A DNA stretch of 64,000 nt, taken from Sphingomonas folli. GTDB taxonomy: Bacteria > Pseudomonadota > Alphaproteobacteria > Sphingomonadales > Sphingomonadaceae. The position numbers and the translations under genes were made by a program. The notes beneath the pieces were generated by a model. The model saw only the letters and a list, made by a program, of their open reading frames with translations. It made no database searches and was not told the origin of the DNA. The stretch lies in NCBI RefSeq assembly GCF_019429525.1, contig NZ_JAHXZL010000004.1, positions 248,001 to 312,000 on the forward strand. The letters are read 5' to 3'. Below, in pieces: positions 9,895 through 20,793 of this stretch; the stretch's first letter is position 1; each line of letters starts with the position of its first letter.

Positions 9895-10188
9895 GTGACC
9901 CGGGACGAGCGCGAGCGCCGCTGGCTCGCGCTCACCCGCGAGGTGATGCCGGGCCTGGCGCGCGAGCGCGGCTGGCCGGTGCGGGCGGACCATTGCTTCC
10001 AGCGCATCCTGCTCGACCACGCCTGCGATGGGCGATGGTATGACGCGATCTCGGCGCGGCCGGCCTACCGCCACGCGACCGACGCGCAGCTGGACGCCGC
10101 CGTCGCGCTGGGCGAGGCGGTCGTGGCGGGCGAGGCGGACCTGACGGCGCTGAACCGCCAGTCGCTGGCGTGGCGCGGTAAGTTGTAG
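9895..10188 (+). CDS. Small conserved hypothetical protein
   Basis: A 97-residue, Arg-rich cytoplasmic protein beginning MTRDERERRWLALTREVMPG, with the central segment HCFQRILLDHACDGRWYD and ending LNRQSLAWRGKL. There is no signal peptide, membrane segment or recognisable catalytic motif. I recall similar short proteins, sometimes labelled acetyltransferase, in sphingomonads, but nothing in this sequence supports that activity. It starts with GTG 10 bp after the Mop gene and probably shares its transcript. Confidence 0.7.
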   Translation: MTRDERERRWLALTREVMPGLARERGWPVRADHCFQRILLDHACDGRWYDAISARPAYRHATDAQLDAAVALGEAVVAGEADLTALNRQSLAWRGKL

Positions 10189-10263
10189 CGTTCGCATAGG
10201 CGGCCGCGGACCTCTACCCGCGATGGGATGATCGCTTCACGTTCCGCCACAACCAGCCGTCAT

Positions 10264-10347
10264 CCCGGCGAAGGCCGGGGGCCAGGTGCGGAGCCGGCGG
10301 TGAGTCTCAGATCTGCCTTCCCGACTGTGCCCCGGCCGTCGCCGCGG
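10264..10347. repeat. Palindromic repeat pair, family A (degenerate), in a 333-bp gene-free gap
   Basis: The gap between 10189 and 10521 holds no credible gene, only repeats. The first pair consists of CCCGGCGAAGGCCGGG (10264-10279) followed by GGCCAGGTG, and an inverted, decayed partner CCCCGGCCGTCGCCGCGG (10330-10347) preceded by CCTTCCCGACTG. The spacer contains GTGAGTCTCA, which is also found in the spacer of the pair at 50665-50748. Confidence 0.75.
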
Positions 10348-10360
10348 CGACACGAGATGC

Positions 10361-10483
10361 TGATCCATCTGGTGTGAACCAGCGGGGTGCTCCCGCGCAT
10401 GCAGGAGCCCCGAGCCACGAGCGTCACCCCTTCGGCCCTGGGCGCCGGCGTTCGCCGGAGCACGGATCAAAGGAGGTGGATCA
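10361..10483. repeat. Composite palindromic element, family B/D, with short terminal inverted repeats
   Basis: Bounded by TGATCCA (10361-10367) and TGGATCA (10477-10483), which are reverse complements. Inside are two head-to-head hairpins, GCTCC...GGAGC (10389-10408) and CGCCGGCGTTCGCCGGAGC (10443-10461), related to the repeats near sucB/lpdA. The right edge continues as GACCCTAGC. A very similar element lies at 59490-59601. Confidence 0.7.
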
Positions 10484-10521
10484 GACCCTAGCTAAACCTC
10501 AACCCGCGTCGATCGACCGCC

Positions 10522-10800
10522 TCAGCGCCCCGCCCCGGCATACCCCGGCTCCGCCTCGCACCGGTCCGGGTGCTTGCGGCACGCCTTCTCACGCTCGCGG
10601 CGCGCCTTCTCATCGCGTTCGGCCTGCTTGCGCTGCTGGCGGACGTATTTCTCGTCGCGCTCCTTTGCGCTGGTCGTCATCATGTCGGCGCCTTTGCCTA
10701 CCGCCTTGACCGGCAGCGTCGCGACGTTCCACGCCGTCCGCACGCACCCGCCCGTCACCACCAGCGGCACCGCCGCCAACATCACCAGAACCCGACGCAT
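10522..10800 (-). CDS. Small lysine/arginine-rich probable lipoprotein
   Basis: A 92-residue protein with a hydrophobic N-terminus MRRVLVMLAAVPLVVTGGC, a weak lipobox (TGGC), then a highly charged helix-prone region (about residues 45-75, Glu/Lys/Arg-rich) and CRKHPDRC near the end. Probably exported and possibly lipid-anchored. Its ATG overlaps the stop of the upstream phosphodiesterase gene by one base (TGATG), so translation is likely coupled. Function unknown. Confidence 0.75.
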   Translation of the reverse strand: MRRVLVMLAAVPLVVTGGCVRTAWNVATLPVKAVGKGADMMTTSAKERDEKYVRQQRKQAERDEKARREREKACRKHPDRCEAEPGYAGAGR

Positions 10801-11867
10801 CACTTCGTCTCCCGACCCCGTGCCTCCGCCCCGATAGCAGGAAAATCGGTGAAGAACCCGTCGATGCCCTGCCCCAGCGCGGCGCGGATCTCGCCGACCA
10901 GGTCGCCGTGGGCCTCGGGCCGATCGCCGCGGCGGAAGCGCGGGTCGAGGAAGACGTTCTCGGCGCGATAGGTCCAGGGATGCACCTTCAGCCCCGCGGC
11001 GTGCGAGTCGCGTACCAGCGGCGTCGCGGTCGCGCCCGACCACAGCATCGCCTTCTCCGGCCCGAGGCCGTAGGCGTAGCGCGCCACCGCGCGTAGCCCC
11101 TCGGGCGTCACCATCGCGGCGTAGCTCGGCGCGGCGCCGTCCGCGGGCGCGCCCTTCGACGCGACGAGCTGGATCAGCCGGATCTTGGTCATCGTCGCCA
11201 GGCGCCTGAGATTGTCGACCTCGAACGACTGGATGAAGACCGGCGCCGCGCGCGAGTCCCAGCCCGCGGCGCGCAGCTGCGCGACCAGCAGCGCGTCGGT
11301 CGGGTGGCCGATCGAGCGGAAATAGGTCGGGTGCTTGGTCTCGGGATAGATGCCGACGTGATGCTTCTTCGCCAGCGCGATCACCTCGGCGAAGGTCGGG
11401 ATCGCCTCCTTGCCGTCCCAGGCCGTGTTGGCGGGGCGCAGCTGTGGCAGCCGCTCCCTGGCGCGCAGCGTCTTCAGCTCGGCCAGCGTGAAATCCTCGA
11501 CGAACCAGCCGGTCAGCGCCTGACCGTCGATCGTCTTGGTGGTGCGGCGGTCGGCGAACTCGGGATGCTGCGCGACGTCGGTCGTCTCGGAGATCTCGTT
11601 CTCGTGACGCGCGACCAGCACGTCGTCCCTGGTGGGCACGAGATCGGGCTCGATGACGTCGGCGCCCTGCTCGATGGCGCGCGTGTAGCTCGCGATGGTG
11701 TGCTCGGGGCGCTCGCCGCTGGCGCCGCGGTGCGCGATGATCAGCGGGCGAGTCGGCGCGGTCATGCGCGCCTTCTGCGCCGTCGCCGCGCCGGGCGCCA
11801 GCAGCAGCGCCAGCCCCATGAGAGTCGTTCGCACGGACCCGCCGAGCGGCCGCGACGTTTCGCACAT
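10800..11867 (-). CDS. Periplasmic glycerophosphodiester phosphodiesterase
   Basis: Hydrolyses glycerophosphodiesters to glycerol-3-phosphate and an alcohol. The mature part has the GDPD signature IIAHRGASGERPEHTIASY (substrate His and Arg), the metal-binding DVIEPDLVPTRDDVLVARH and the distal GIYPETKHPTYF. An N-terminal hydrophobic stretch TTLMGLALLLAPGAATAQ is a signal peptide ending at a plausible signal-peptidase site, so it should act in the periplasm (GlpQ/UgpQ class). Start uncertain: the ATG at 11867 is used here. A GTG at 11834 sits right before the signal sequence, and an upstream ATG at 11903 would overlap the divergent gene. It is divergent from the molybdenum hydroxylase operon. 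Confidence 0.9.
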   Translation of the reverse strand: MCETSRPLGGSVRTTLMGLALLLAPGAATAQKARMTAPTRPLIIAHRGASGERPEHTIASYTRAIEQGADVIEPDLVPTRDDVLVARHENEISETTDVAQHPEFADRRTTKTIDGQALTGWFVEDFTLAELKTLRARERLPQLRPANTAWDGKEAIPTFAEVIALAKKHHVGIYPETKHPTYFRSIGHPTDALLVAQLRAAGWDSRAAPVFIQSFEVDNLRRLATMTKIRLIQLVASKGAPADGAAPSYAAMVTPEGLRAVARYAYGLGPEKAMLWSGATATPLVRDSHAAGLKVHPWTYRAENVFLDPRFRRGDRPEAHGDLVGEIRAALGQGIDGFFTDFPAIGAEARGRETK

Positions 11868-11886
11868 GTTAGTCAGGGGCCGGTCC

Positions 11887-12396
11887 ATGCACTTCACCAT
11901 CAATGGAAAATCCTACGAAGCCGAGGTCGATGTCCGCACCTCGCTGCTCGACCTGTGCCGCGAGCATCTCGGGCTCACCGGCAGCAAGAAAGGCTGCGAC
12001 CACGGCCAGTGCGGCGCGTGCACCATGTTGGTGAACGGTCGCCGCATCAACGCCTGCCTCACGCTCGCGGTGATGCACCAGGATGACGAGATCATGACGA
12101 TCGAGGGCCTGGGCACGGTCGAGAACCTCCACCCGCTCCAGGCCGCGTTCGTGAAGCATGACGGTTATCAGTGCGGCTATTGCACGCCCGGGCAGATCTG
12201 CTCCGCGGTGGGCATGCTCGACGAGGTGAAGAAGGGCTGGGCCAGCCACGTCTCCGCCGACCTCACCGATCCCGCGTTCGACGAGAGCGAGATCAGCGAG
12301 CGGATGAGCGGCAACATCTGTCGCTGCGCCGCCTACCCCAACATCGTCGAGGCGATCCGTGAGGTCGCCGCCGAGCAGCGCGAGGTGGCCGCATGA
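11887..12396 (+). CDS. Molybdenum hydroxylase 2Fe-2S subunit (PaoA/XdhA-like)
   Basis: Small subunit of a xanthine-dehydrogenase-family enzyme, carrying two [2Fe-2S] clusters that relay electrons from the molybdenum site to FAD. The 169-residue product starts [20 protein letters not shown]. It has the plant-type ferredoxin cluster [15 protein letters not shown] plus a later Cys, and the second cluster in CGYCTPGQ and [10 protein letters not shown]. No signal peptide follows the chosen ATG (11887), so it appears cytoplasmic, unlike E. coli PaoA. The frame is open far upstream but that part overlaps the divergent gene. The stop overlaps the FAD subunit ATG by 4 bp (ATGA). Confidence 0.93.
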   Translation: MHFTINGKSYEAEVDVRTSLLDLCREHLGLTGSKKGCDHGQCGACTMLVNGRRINACLTLAVMHQDDEIMTIEGLGTVENLHPLQAAFVKHDGYQCGYCTPGQICSAVGMLDEVKKGWASHVSADLTDPAFDESEISERMSGNICRCAAYPNIVEAIREVAAEQREVAA

Positions 12397-13358
12397 AGAC
12401 CTTCGACTATGCGCGCCCCGGCAGTGTCGCGGAGGCGGTGCAGGCCGGCGGTCGCTTCATCGCGGGGGGCACCAACCTGCTCGACCTGATGAAGCTCCAG
12501 GTCGAGACGCCCGAGAAGCTGGTCGACATCAGCCGCCTCGACCTCGACCAGATCGAGGAGCGCGACGACGGCGGCCTCACCATCGGCGCCTTGGTGCCCA
12601 ACAGCGACCTCGCCGCCGACCCGCGCGTGATCGACAAGTACGAGGTGCTGAGCCGCGCGCTGCTCGCCGGTGCGAGCGGCCAGCTGCGCAACAAGGCGAC
12701 GACCGGGGGCAATCTGCTCCAGCGCACGCGCTGCTATTATTTCTACGACACCGCCGCCGGCTGCAACAAGCGCGAGCCCGGCAGCGGCTGCGAGGCGATC
12801 GGCGGCTTCAACCGCATCCACGCCATCCTCGGCACCAGCGACCAGTGCATCGCCACCCACCCCGGCGACATGCCGGTGGCGATGCGCGCGCTCGACGCCG
12901 TGATCGTCACCCAGCGCGGCGACGGCGACAAGCGCCGCATCCCGATCGCGGACTTCTACCGCCTGCCGGGCGACACGCCGCACATCGAGAACGTGCTCGC
13001 GCCGGGTGAGCTGATCACTCATGTCGAGTTACCCGCCCCGCCGAAGGGGAAGCAGACGTACCGCAAGGTGCGCGACCGCGCCTCCTACGCCTTCGCGCTC
13101 GTCTCGGTCGCCGCGGTGATCGCGGTCGAGGACGGAACGATCGCGTCCGCCGCGCTGGCGTTCGGGGGGCTGGCGCACATGCCGTGGCGCAACCCCGCGG
13201 TCGAGGCCGCCCTGGTCGGCCAGGCGCCGGGCACCGCCGCGTTCGAGGCCGCCGCGGACGCCCTGCTCGAGGGGGCCAGAGGCTTCGGCACCAACGACTT
13301 CAAGCTGCCGCTCGCGCGGCGCGTCCTCATCGCCACGCTCCGGGATCTCACGCAATGA
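12393..13358 (+). CDS. Molybdenum hydroxylase FAD-binding subunit (PaoB/XdhB-like)
   Basis: Medium subunit of the hydroxylase. The 321-residue product contains [13 protein letters not shown] and [16 protein letters not shown], typical of the FAD-binding (PCMH-type) domain, and a C-terminal CO-dehydrogenase-flavoprotein-like domain. The insert [20 protein letters not shown] is Cys-rich. In E. coli PaoB a [4Fe-4S] cluster is bound in an equivalent loop, so a similar cluster is likely here (inference). It overlaps both neighbours by 4 bp, marking a coupled operon. Confidence 0.93.
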   Translation: MKTFDYARPGSVAEAVQAGGRFIAGGTNLLDLMKLQVETPEKLVDISRLDLDQIEERDDGGLTIGALVPNSDLAADPRVIDKYEVLSRALLAGASGQLRNKATTGGNLLQRTRCYYFYDTAAGCNKREPGSGCEAIGGFNRIHAILGTSDQCIATHPGDMPVAMRALDAVIVTQRGDGDKRRIPIADFYRLPGDTPHIENVLAPGELITHVELPAPPKGKQTYRKVRDRASYAFALVSVAAVIAVEDGTIASAALAFGGLAHMPWRNPAVEAALVGQAPGTAAFEAAADALLEGARGFGTNDFKLPLARRVLIATLRDLTQ

Positions 13359-15598
13359 CCCTGCTCGACACCGTCCTGGGCCGCGACGAGCACCGCTCGC
13401 TCCGCATGGACAAGCCCGTCCCCGACAGCCTGCTCGACCGCGGCGCGCAGGGGGTCATCGGCCAGCCGATCGACCGCGTCGAGGGACCGCTCAAGGTCTC
13501 CGGCCGCGCCACCTATGCGGCGGAATATCCGGCCGAGCGGCTGAGCTACGGCGTCCTCGTCCGCGCCCCGTTCGGCTCGGGCAAGATCACCGACGTCGTG
13601 GCGGACGAGGCCAAGGCGCTGCCGGGCGTGATCGACGTCATCACCGATTATCCCAGCTTCATCCGCAACCCGCAGCAGGGCGGCGAGAAGAAGGCGCCGA
13701 CCCAGGGCGTCGAGAAGGTCGACTATCACGGCGAGATCGTCGCGATCGTCGTCGCCGAGACGTTCGAGGCGGCGCGGGACGCCGCGGCGCGGGTCAAGGT
13801 CGACTATGAACCGGCGGAAGGCGCCTTCGTCTTCGCGGACCACCGCGACACGGCCGACCGCCCCCCCGCCGACCAGATCCCGGCCCAGTCGAGCCAGGGC
13901 GACGTCGACGCGGCAATGGCGTCCGCCACCTATACCGTCGACCAGACCTATACCACGCCGAGCCAGAACTCCGCCGCGATGGAGCCGCACGCCTCGATCG
14001 CCGAGTGGAAAGACGGCAAGCTGACGCTCCACGGCTCGTACCAGATGGTCGCGTCGGACCAGATGCAGCTCGCCCAGGCGCTCGGCGTCGGCAACGATCA
14101 GGTGCGGATCATCTCGCGCTACGTCGGCGGCGGGTTCGGCTCGAAGCTCGGCATCGCGCCCGAGAGCGTCGCCGCCGCGATCGCGGCGAAGCGGCTCGAT
14201 CGGCCCGTCAAGGTGGCGATGGCACGCCAGCAGGTGTTCGACGCCACGGTGCGACGGTCGAACACCGAGCAGCGCATCCGCCTCGCCGCCGACCACGACG
14301 GCAAGCTCACCGCGATCGCGCACGAGACGCTGGCGAGCAACCTGCCGGGCGAGGATTATTTCGAGCCCGCCGCGATCGGCACGCATTTCGCGTATGCGGC
14401 CGAGAACCGGCTGACCGACCACAAGCTGGTGCGGCTCAACTGGCTGCTCGCGGGCTCGATGCGCGCGCCCGGCGAGGCGGTCGGGATGCTCGCGCTCGAG
14501 GCGGCGATGGACGAGCTGGCGGAGGTGATCGGGATCGACCCGATCGAACTGCGCCGCCGCAACGAGCCCGAGCAGGACCCCGAGAAGAAGGTGCCCTTCT
14601 CCAGCCGCCAGATGGTCCAGTGTCTCGACCGGGGCGCCGAGGCGTTCGGCTGGTCGGCGCGGAAGAAGACCGCGGGCGACCGGCGCGGCGAGTGGCTCCA
14701 CGGCCTGGGCGTGGCCGCCGCGGTGCGCTCGAACATGCTGCAGAAGTCTTCCGCCTCGGTCGAGCTGACCAAGGACGGTCGCGCGATCGTGTCGACCGAC
14801 ATGACCGACATCGGCACCGGCACCTACACGATCCTCGCGCAGATCGCCGCCGAGACGCTCGGCCTGCCGCTCGACCGCGTGATCGTCCACCTCGGCGACG
14901 GCGAGGCGCCGCCCGCGGCGGGCTCGGGCGGCTCGTGGGGCGCGGGGTCGTCGGGCTCGTCGGTCTATGTCGCGTGCGAGGGGCTGCGCGAGAAGCTGGC
15001 CAAGGCGATGGGCGTCGACGCGGACGAGCTGACGCTCAAGGACGGCCGCGCCATCGCCGAGAACCGCGCGGTGGAGATCACCGAGCTGGTCGGCGACGGC
15101 ATGAAGGTGGTCGGCACGATCCAGCCCGGGCATCAGGAAAAGGCGGTCCGTCAGGCCAGCTACGGCGCGCATTTCGCCGAGGTGAAGGTGAACGCGGTGA
15201 CCGGCGAGGTGCGAGTGGTGCGGATGCTCGGCGTGTTCGAGGCGGGACGCATCCTCAATCGCAAGACCGCGCGGTCGCAGTGCCTGGGTGGCATGACCTT
15301 CGGCATCGGCGCCGCGCTGAGCGAGGAGCTGGTGCACGACGCGCGCAACGGCAAGGTGGTGAACCGCGACCTCGCCGAATATCACGTGCCGGTCAACGCC
15401 GACATCCCGCAGCTGGAGGTCGAGTTCCTCGACGGGCGCGACCATCACGCCAATCCGATCCACGCCAAGGGGATCGGCGAGCTCGGCATCTCGGGCGCGG
15501 GCGCGGCGATCGCGAACGCGATCTACAACGCCACCGGCGTGCGCGTGCGCGACTATCCGATCACGCTCGACAAACTGCTCCCCGGGCTGCCAGACTGA
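13355..15598 (+). CDS. Molybdenum hydroxylase large (molybdopterin) subunit, copy 1 (PaoC-like)
   Basis: The 747-residue catalytic subunit binds molybdopterin cytosine dinucleotide. It has the N-terminal hammerhead domain ([20 protein letters not shown]), the MPT-binding regions GGGFGSKLG and [22 protein letters not shown] glycine-rich loops, and the catalytic Glu (about E709) in [14 protein letters not shown]. By neighbours and sequence it is closest to the aldehyde oxidoreductase PaoC/YagR group; the true substrate is unknown. The ATG at 13355 overlaps the preceding stop (ATGA). The frame is open to 13184 upstream, inside the FAD gene. A second, related large subunit follows 30 bp downstream. 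Confidence 0.92.
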   Translation: MTLLDTVLGRDEHRSLRMDKPVPDSLLDRGAQGVIGQPIDRVEGPLKVSGRATYAAEYPAERLSYGVLVRAPFGSGKITDVVADEAKALPGVIDVITDYPSFIRNPQQGGEKKAPTQGVEKVDYHGEIVAIVVAETFEAARDAAARVKVDYEPAEGAFVFADHRDTADRPPADQIPAQSSQGDVDAAMASATYTVDQTYTTPSQNSAAMEPHASIAEWKDGKLTLHGSYQMVASDQMQLAQALGVGNDQVRIISRYVGGGFGSKLGIAPESVAAAIAAKRLDRPVKVAMARQQVFDATVRRSNTEQRIRLAADHDGKLTAIAHETLASNLPGEDYFEPAAIGTHFAYAAENRLTDHKLVRLNWLLAGSMRAPGEAVGMLALEAAMDELAEVIGIDPIELRRRNEPEQDPEKKVPFSSRQMVQCLDRGAEAFGWSARKKTAGDRRGEWLHGLGVAAAVRSNMLQKSSASVELTKDGRAIVSTDMTDIGTGTYTILAQIAAETLGLPLDRVIVHLGDGEAPPAAGSGGSWGAGSSGSSVYVACEGLREKLAKAMGVDADELTLKDGRAIAENRAVEITELVGDGMKVVGTIQPGHQEKAVRQASYGAHFAEVKVNAVTGEVRVVRMLGVFEAGRILNRKTARSQCLGGMTFGIGAALSEELVHDARNGKVVNRDLAEYHVPVNADIPQLEVEFLDGRDHHANPIHAKGIGELGISGAGAAIANAIYNATGVRVRDYPITLDKLLPGLPD

Positions 15599-15628
15599 GC
15601 CCAGCGCAGGACAATCCGGACGGGCAGG

Positions 15629-17833
15629 ATGATCGAGCAGGCGATCGACGCGGCGGAGCGGCCGGGCGGGCTGGCGCGCGCGGTGCAGGGCGTGCTCGGC
15701 GCAGCGGTGCCGCGCGTCGAGGGACCGCTCAAGGTCACCGGTTTCGCCCCCTACGCCTATGAGCGCGCGCCGGACGGCGTCGTCTACGCGGCGGTGGTCG
15801 GCGCGTCCGTCGGTGCCGGCCGGGTCACCCGCGTCGACGCCGCGGCGGCACGCGCGCTGCCCGGCGTGCTGGCGGTGATCGACGACGACCCGCGCCTCCC
15901 CGCCGGCGGCGCGAACTCGCGCGCCATGCCGCACCAAGGCACCGATCGCGTCTTCCACTATGGTCAGCCGGTCGCCGTCGTGGTCGCTGAGACGCAGGCG
16001 GTCGCGCGCGAGGCGGCCGCGTTGGTGCGCGTCGAGGCAGAGCCCGCGCTTGGCCGCTACGACGCCGCCGACCTGCCGATCGAGCGCGCGCCCAAGGCCG
16101 CCTTCCTCGCCCCCGTCGACACCGGCGACCTCGACGCCGCGCTGCGCGACGCCGCGGTGGTGCTCGACCGCACCTACACGACACCCGCGCACTTCCCCGC
16201 CGCGCTCGAGCCGCACGCCTCGACGATCTGGTGGGAGGGCGACGTGCTCACCGTGCGCTCGAGCAACCAGATCGTCGGCGCCGCGCGCACCACGATCGCC
16301 ACCGCGCTCGGCATGGCGCCCGACAAAGTCCGCGTGCTCGCGCCCTATGTGGGCGGCGGCTTCGGCGGCAAGACCGGGGTCGGCCCCGAGGTGATCCTCG
16401 CCGCCATCGCCGCCGAGCGGCTGCGCCGCCCCGTCAAGGTCGCGCTGCCGCGGCGCGACACCGCCTATCTGGTCCACCATCGCAGCCCGACCACCCAGCG
16501 GGTCCGCATCGCCTGCGACCGCGACGGCCATATCGCCGCGATCGCGCACGAGAGCGTGGCGCAGCAGAACGACGACGCCGGCTTCGTCGAGCCGGTGCCG
16601 TTCGGGACGATCCCGCTCTACGCCGGCGCCGCGCGGCGGATGACGACCGACCTCGTCCGCGTCGACCTGCCGCCGACCGGCGCGGTGCGGGCCCCCGGAG
16701 AGGCGATCGGCACCTTCGCGACCGAGTGCGCGATGGACGAGCTCGCCGAGGAACTCGGGCTCGACCCGATCGAGCTGCGTCGTCGCAACGAGCCCGCCTA
16801 TGATCCCTCGACCTCGCGCCCCTTCTCCACGCGCCGGCTGCTCGACTGCTACGACGAGGGCGCACGACGGTTCGGATGGCCCGAGCGGGTGCCCGACCCC
16901 GGCAGCGCGCTCGACGGCGAGTGGCTGATCGGCATCGGCATGGCGACCGCGCTGCGCGGCAACTTCACCGTCACCGCCGAGGCCGAGGTGCGGCTCGATG
17001 CGGGCGGCGCGGCGACCGTCTCGTGCGACATGACCGACATCGGCACCGGCACCTACACGATCCTGGCGCAGACCGTCGCCGAGATCCTCGGCCTCGCGCC
17101 CGCCGCGGTGACGGTGCGGCTCGGCGACACCGACCTGCCGCCCACCGCGGGCTCGGGCGGCTCGTTCGGCGCGGGCAGCGCCACCTCCGCCGCGGCGCTG
17201 GCGTGCGAGGAGGTGCTCGCCGAGCTCGCGCGCCGGATGAACGCCGCGCCCGAGGAGCTGGTGCTCCGCGACGGTCAGGTCAGCGCCGGCGCGCGATCAG
17301 TGCCGCTCGCCGACCTCGTCCGCGATGATCCCATCGTCGCGCGCGGACGCAGCACGCCGGGACAGCAGGCCAAGCGCACCAGCCAGGCGAGCCACGGCGC
17401 GCATTTCGCCGAGGTGGCGGTCAATGCCGTCACCGGCGAGGTGCGGGTGCGGCGGATGGTGGGCGTGTTCGACGTCGGCCGCGTGCTCAACCGCGCCACC
17501 GCGACCAACCAGCTGGTCGGCGGCATGATCTGGGGGATCAGCTACGCGCTCGGCGAGGCCGCCGTGGTCGACCCGCGCTCGGGCCGCTTCGTGAACCCCG
17601 ATTTCGGCGAGTATCACGTCGCGGTGAACGCCGACGTGCCGCGGATCGAGTGCCATTTCGTCGAGGAGATCGACGACGCGGCCAACCAGACCGGCGCGAA
17701 AGCGGTGGGCGAGCTCGGCATCTCCGGCGCGGGCGCGGCGGTGATCAACGCGATCCACAACGCCACCGGCGTGCGAGTCCGCGACGTGCCCGCGACGCTC
17801 GACACGCTGCTGCCCGCGCTGCCGCCGGTGTGA
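15629..17833 (+). CDS. Molybdenum hydroxylase large (molybdopterin) subunit, copy 2 (PaoC-like)
   Basis: A 734-residue paralogue of the preceding gene. It shares VEGPLKVTGFAPYAYERAPD near the N-terminus, GGGFGGKTGVGPEV, the block [20 protein letters not shown], the glycine-rich TAGSGGSFGAGSAT and the catalytic Glu (about E695) in [14 protein letters not shown]. All hallmark cofactor regions are present, so it should be active. Only one Fe-S and one FAD subunit gene are present, so the two large subunits probably compete for, or share, them. This suggests a tandem duplication with altered substrate range (inference). Confidence 0.92.
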   Translation: MIEQAIDAAERPGGLARAVQGVLGAAVPRVEGPLKVTGFAPYAYERAPDGVVYAAVVGASVGAGRVTRVDAAAARALPGVLAVIDDDPRLPAGGANSRAMPHQGTDRVFHYGQPVAVVVAETQAVAREAAALVRVEAEPALGRYDAADLPIERAPKAAFLAPVDTGDLDAALRDAAVVLDRTYTTPAHFPAALEPHASTIWWEGDVLTVRSSNQIVGAARTTIATALGMAPDKVRVLAPYVGGGFGGKTGVGPEVILAAIAAERLRRPVKVALPRRDTAYLVHHRSPTTQRVRIACDRDGHIAAIAHESVAQQNDDAGFVEPVPFGTIPLYAGAARRMTTDLVRVDLPPTGAVRAPGEAIGTFATECAMDELAEELGLDPIELRRRNEPAYDPSTSRPFSTRRLLDCYDEGARRFGWPERVPDPGSALDGEWLIGIGMATALRGNFTVTAEAEVRLDAGGAATVSCDMTDIGTGTYTILAQTVAEILGLAPAAVTVRLGDTDLPPTAGSGGSFGAGSATSAAALACEEVLAELARRMNAAPEELVLRDGQVSAGARSVPLADLVRDDPIVARGRSTPGQQAKRTSQASHGAHFAEVAVNAVTGEVRVRRMVGVFDVGRVLNRATATNQLVGGMIWGISYALGEAAVVDPRSGRFVNPDFGEYHVAVNADVPRIECHFVEEIDDAANQTGAKAVGELGISGAGAAVINAIHNATGVRVRDVPATLDTLLPALPPV

Positions 17834-17938
17834 GTGGGAGACGTGATGCCTCGCGCGATCGCCGTGCCTCGGGCGTCGCGGTGCTTCGAGACGGCACTTC
17901 GACGCCGAGCCGATCCGCTGATTAGGACAAACTGACCC

Positions 17939-18848
<910 letters not shown>

Positions 18849-18862
<14 letters not shown>

Positions 18863-19523
18863 GGACACCGTACTCGTGCTGCTCGCCGCGGGCCGCTCGC
18901 GGCGGTTCGGCGACATCGGCAGCAAGCTCGATCAGCCTTTCCTGGCGCGCCCGCTCGGGCTGCATGTCGCGGTGGCGTTGGAGGACATGCCGTTCCGCCG
19001 CCGCGTCGCGGTAGTGGACGGGTGCAAGATCGACTTCGCCCAGTTCGGCTTCCACGTCGTCCACAACGACGATCCCGAGCGGGACATGGCGTCCTCGGTG
19101 CGGATCGGGGTGGACTGCGCGCGCGCGCATGATGCCAGGGCGGTGCTGATCGCGCTCGCCGACATGCCGCGGGTCACCGTCGCGCATATCCATCGCCTCT
19201 TCGACGCGAGCGAGATGGGCGAGCGGGCGGTGGTGGCGTCGAGCGACGGGCACTCACCCAAGCCGCCCGCGCTGTTCGGCCGCGCTCGCTTCGACGAGCT
19301 GCTCGCGATCAGCGGCGACCAGGGCGCGCGCGACCTGATCCAGTCGGGGCGCCACGTCGTCACCAACGGCGCGGAGCTGATCGACGTCGACACGCCCGAG
19401 GAACTGGAGGCGCTGCGCGAGCTGGTCCACGCGCCCGAGGCATTGTCGCGGCCCGACTCGCACGTGCTGCGCGGCGGCGACGCCGAGGCGCTGGCGGCCC
19501 TGCGGGCGGAGCTGAGAGAGTAA
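18849..19523 (+). CDS. MobA-like molybdenum cofactor nucleotidyltransferase (MocA-type)
   Basis: Probably transfers CMP (or GMP) to molybdopterin to give the dinucleotide form used by the hydroxylase. The 224-residue product starts MIAVEDTVLVLLAAGRSRRFG, the nucleotide-binding LAAGxSxRxG signature of NTP transferases, with a nearby SKLDQP Lys. ALADMPRV carries the metal-binding Asp, and a later segment reads IDVDTPEELEAL, as in MocA. The ATG overlaps the XdhC gene by 14 bp. CMP transfer is inferred from the enzyme family it serves. A strong hairpin follows at 19540. Confidence 0.88.
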
Positions 19524-19539
19524 GCGCCGTCTAAAGCTG

Positions 19540-19563
19540 CCACCCCGGCGCACGCCGGGGTGG
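19540..19563. terminator. Bidirectional hairpin between convergent operons
   Basis: CCACCCCGGCG, loop CA, CGCCGGGGTGG: an 11-bp perfect stem located midway between the convergent stops at 19523 and 19585. There is no T-tract on either strand. The core resembles repeat family A, so it could be a single repeat unit used as a terminator. Confidence 0.55.
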
Positions 19564-19584
19564 TCGGCGATCGAAAGGCCGCTC

Positions 19585-20793
19585 TTACTCGTGCCGCAGC
19601 GCGTCGATCGGGTTGAGCGCCGCCGCCCGCCGCGCCGGGAAATAACCGAACACCACCCCGATCACCGCCGAGATGGCGAAGGCGATCACGTTGATGCGCG
19701 GGTCGAATGTCCAGGGCACCTGGAGCAGCGGCGTCAGTCCCGCGATCACCGCCTGGGCCAGCACCAGCCCGATCAGCCCGCCGAGACACGACAGCGCTAC
19801 CGCCTCGACCAGGAACTGCAGCAGCACCTCGCGCGCCACCGCGCCGATTGCGAGCCGGATGCCGATCTCGCGCGTGCGCTCCGTCACCGACACCAGCATG
19901 ATGTTCATGATGCCGATCCCGCCGACGACCAGGCTGATCGCCGCCACCGCCGCGACGATGCGGGTCAGCGCGGTGGTGGTGCCGGTCAGCGTGTCGCTGA
20001 TCTGCTTGGTGTCGAAGATGTTGAAATCGTCCTCGCGACCGTCGGTGATGTTGCGCCGCTCGCGCAGCAGCTGGGTGATCGACGCCTGGACGGTGCTGGT
20101 CGCATAGGCCTGGTCGACCCCTACGAGCATCAGCCGCACGTCGCGGTTGCCCGTGAAGCGGCGCTGCACCGTCTTGATCGGCATGATGACGACGTCGTCC
20201 TGGTCGCCGCCGAAGCCTGCCTGCCCCCTGGTCGAGAGCAGCCCGATCACGTCGCAGCTGACGTCGCCCAGCCGAAACCGCTCGCCCACCGCCTCGCCGC
20301 CGCGGAAGAGGTTCTGCCGCACCGTGTTGCCGATGATGCACACCGCCTTGCCCGCCTGCTCCTCCTGCGGCGTCCACTGGCGCCCGTTGACCAGCGGCCA
20401 GGGCTGCACCTGGAAGTAGGCGGCGGTGGTGCCGTTGATCGTGGTGGACCAGTTGGCGCCCTCGTAGATCGCGGTGGCGCTCGCCTGCGCCTGGGGGGCG
20501 ACCGCGGTGACGCCCGCGATCTGCGACGCGATGGCCGCGACGTCCTCGGGCTTGAAGTCGGGCGGGCGCGGCCCGCCGCCGCCGCGGCCGAAGCCCTGGC
20601 CGGGGCGGATCTGGAGGATGTTCGTCCCCAGTGCCGCGATCTGCGACTGCACCGCGGCGGTGGTCGCCTTGCCCAGCGTCACCATCGTCACCACCGCGCC
20701 GACGCCGATGACGATGCCCAGGATCGTCAGGAACGAACGCAGGATGTGCCGCCGGATCGAGCGAAGCGCGAGCAGGAAGGTGGTGCCCAGCAT
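19585..20793 (-). CDS. MacB-type ABC transporter permease
   Basis: Integral membrane half of a mechanotransmission ABC exporter. The 402-residue product has an N-terminal helix ([25 protein letters not shown]), a large periplasmic MacB_PCD domain (about residues 45-250) and three C-terminal helices with the FtsX-like [16 protein letters not shown] motif. E. coli MacB carries its ATPase in the same chain; here the ATPase is a separate gene directly upstream. The start ATG overlaps the ATPase stop by one base (TGATG). It is the last gene of a four-gene efflux operon. Confidence 0.92.
   Translation of the reverse strand: MLGTTFLLALRSIRRHILRSFLTILGIVIGVGAVVTMVTLGKATTAAVQSQIAALGTNILQIRPGQGFGRGGGGPRPPDFKPEDVAAIASQIAGVTAVAPQAQASATAIYEGANWSTTINGTTAAYFQVQPWPLVNGRQWTPQEEQAGKAVCIIGNTVRQNLFRGGEAVGERFRLGDVSCDVIGLLSTRGQAGFGGDQDDVVIMPIKTVQRRFTGNRDVRLMLVGVDQAYATSTVQASITQLLRERRNITDGREDDFNIFDTKQISDTLTGTTTALTRIVAAVAAISLVVGGIGIMNIMLVSVTERTREIGIRLAIGAVAREVLLQFLVEAVALSCLGGLIGLVLAQAVIAGLTPLLQVPWTFDPRINVIAFAISAVIGVVFGYFPARRAAALNPIDALRHE

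Noticed and set aside
10189..10521. Possible small genes in the repeat-filled gap
   Set aside because: The open frames translate the palindromes themselves (PGPSW- and AFAG-like strings) and have no independent support.
19540..19563. Riboswitch or attenuator before the ABC permease
   Set aside because: It lies downstream of both convergent genes, so it cannot be a leader element.
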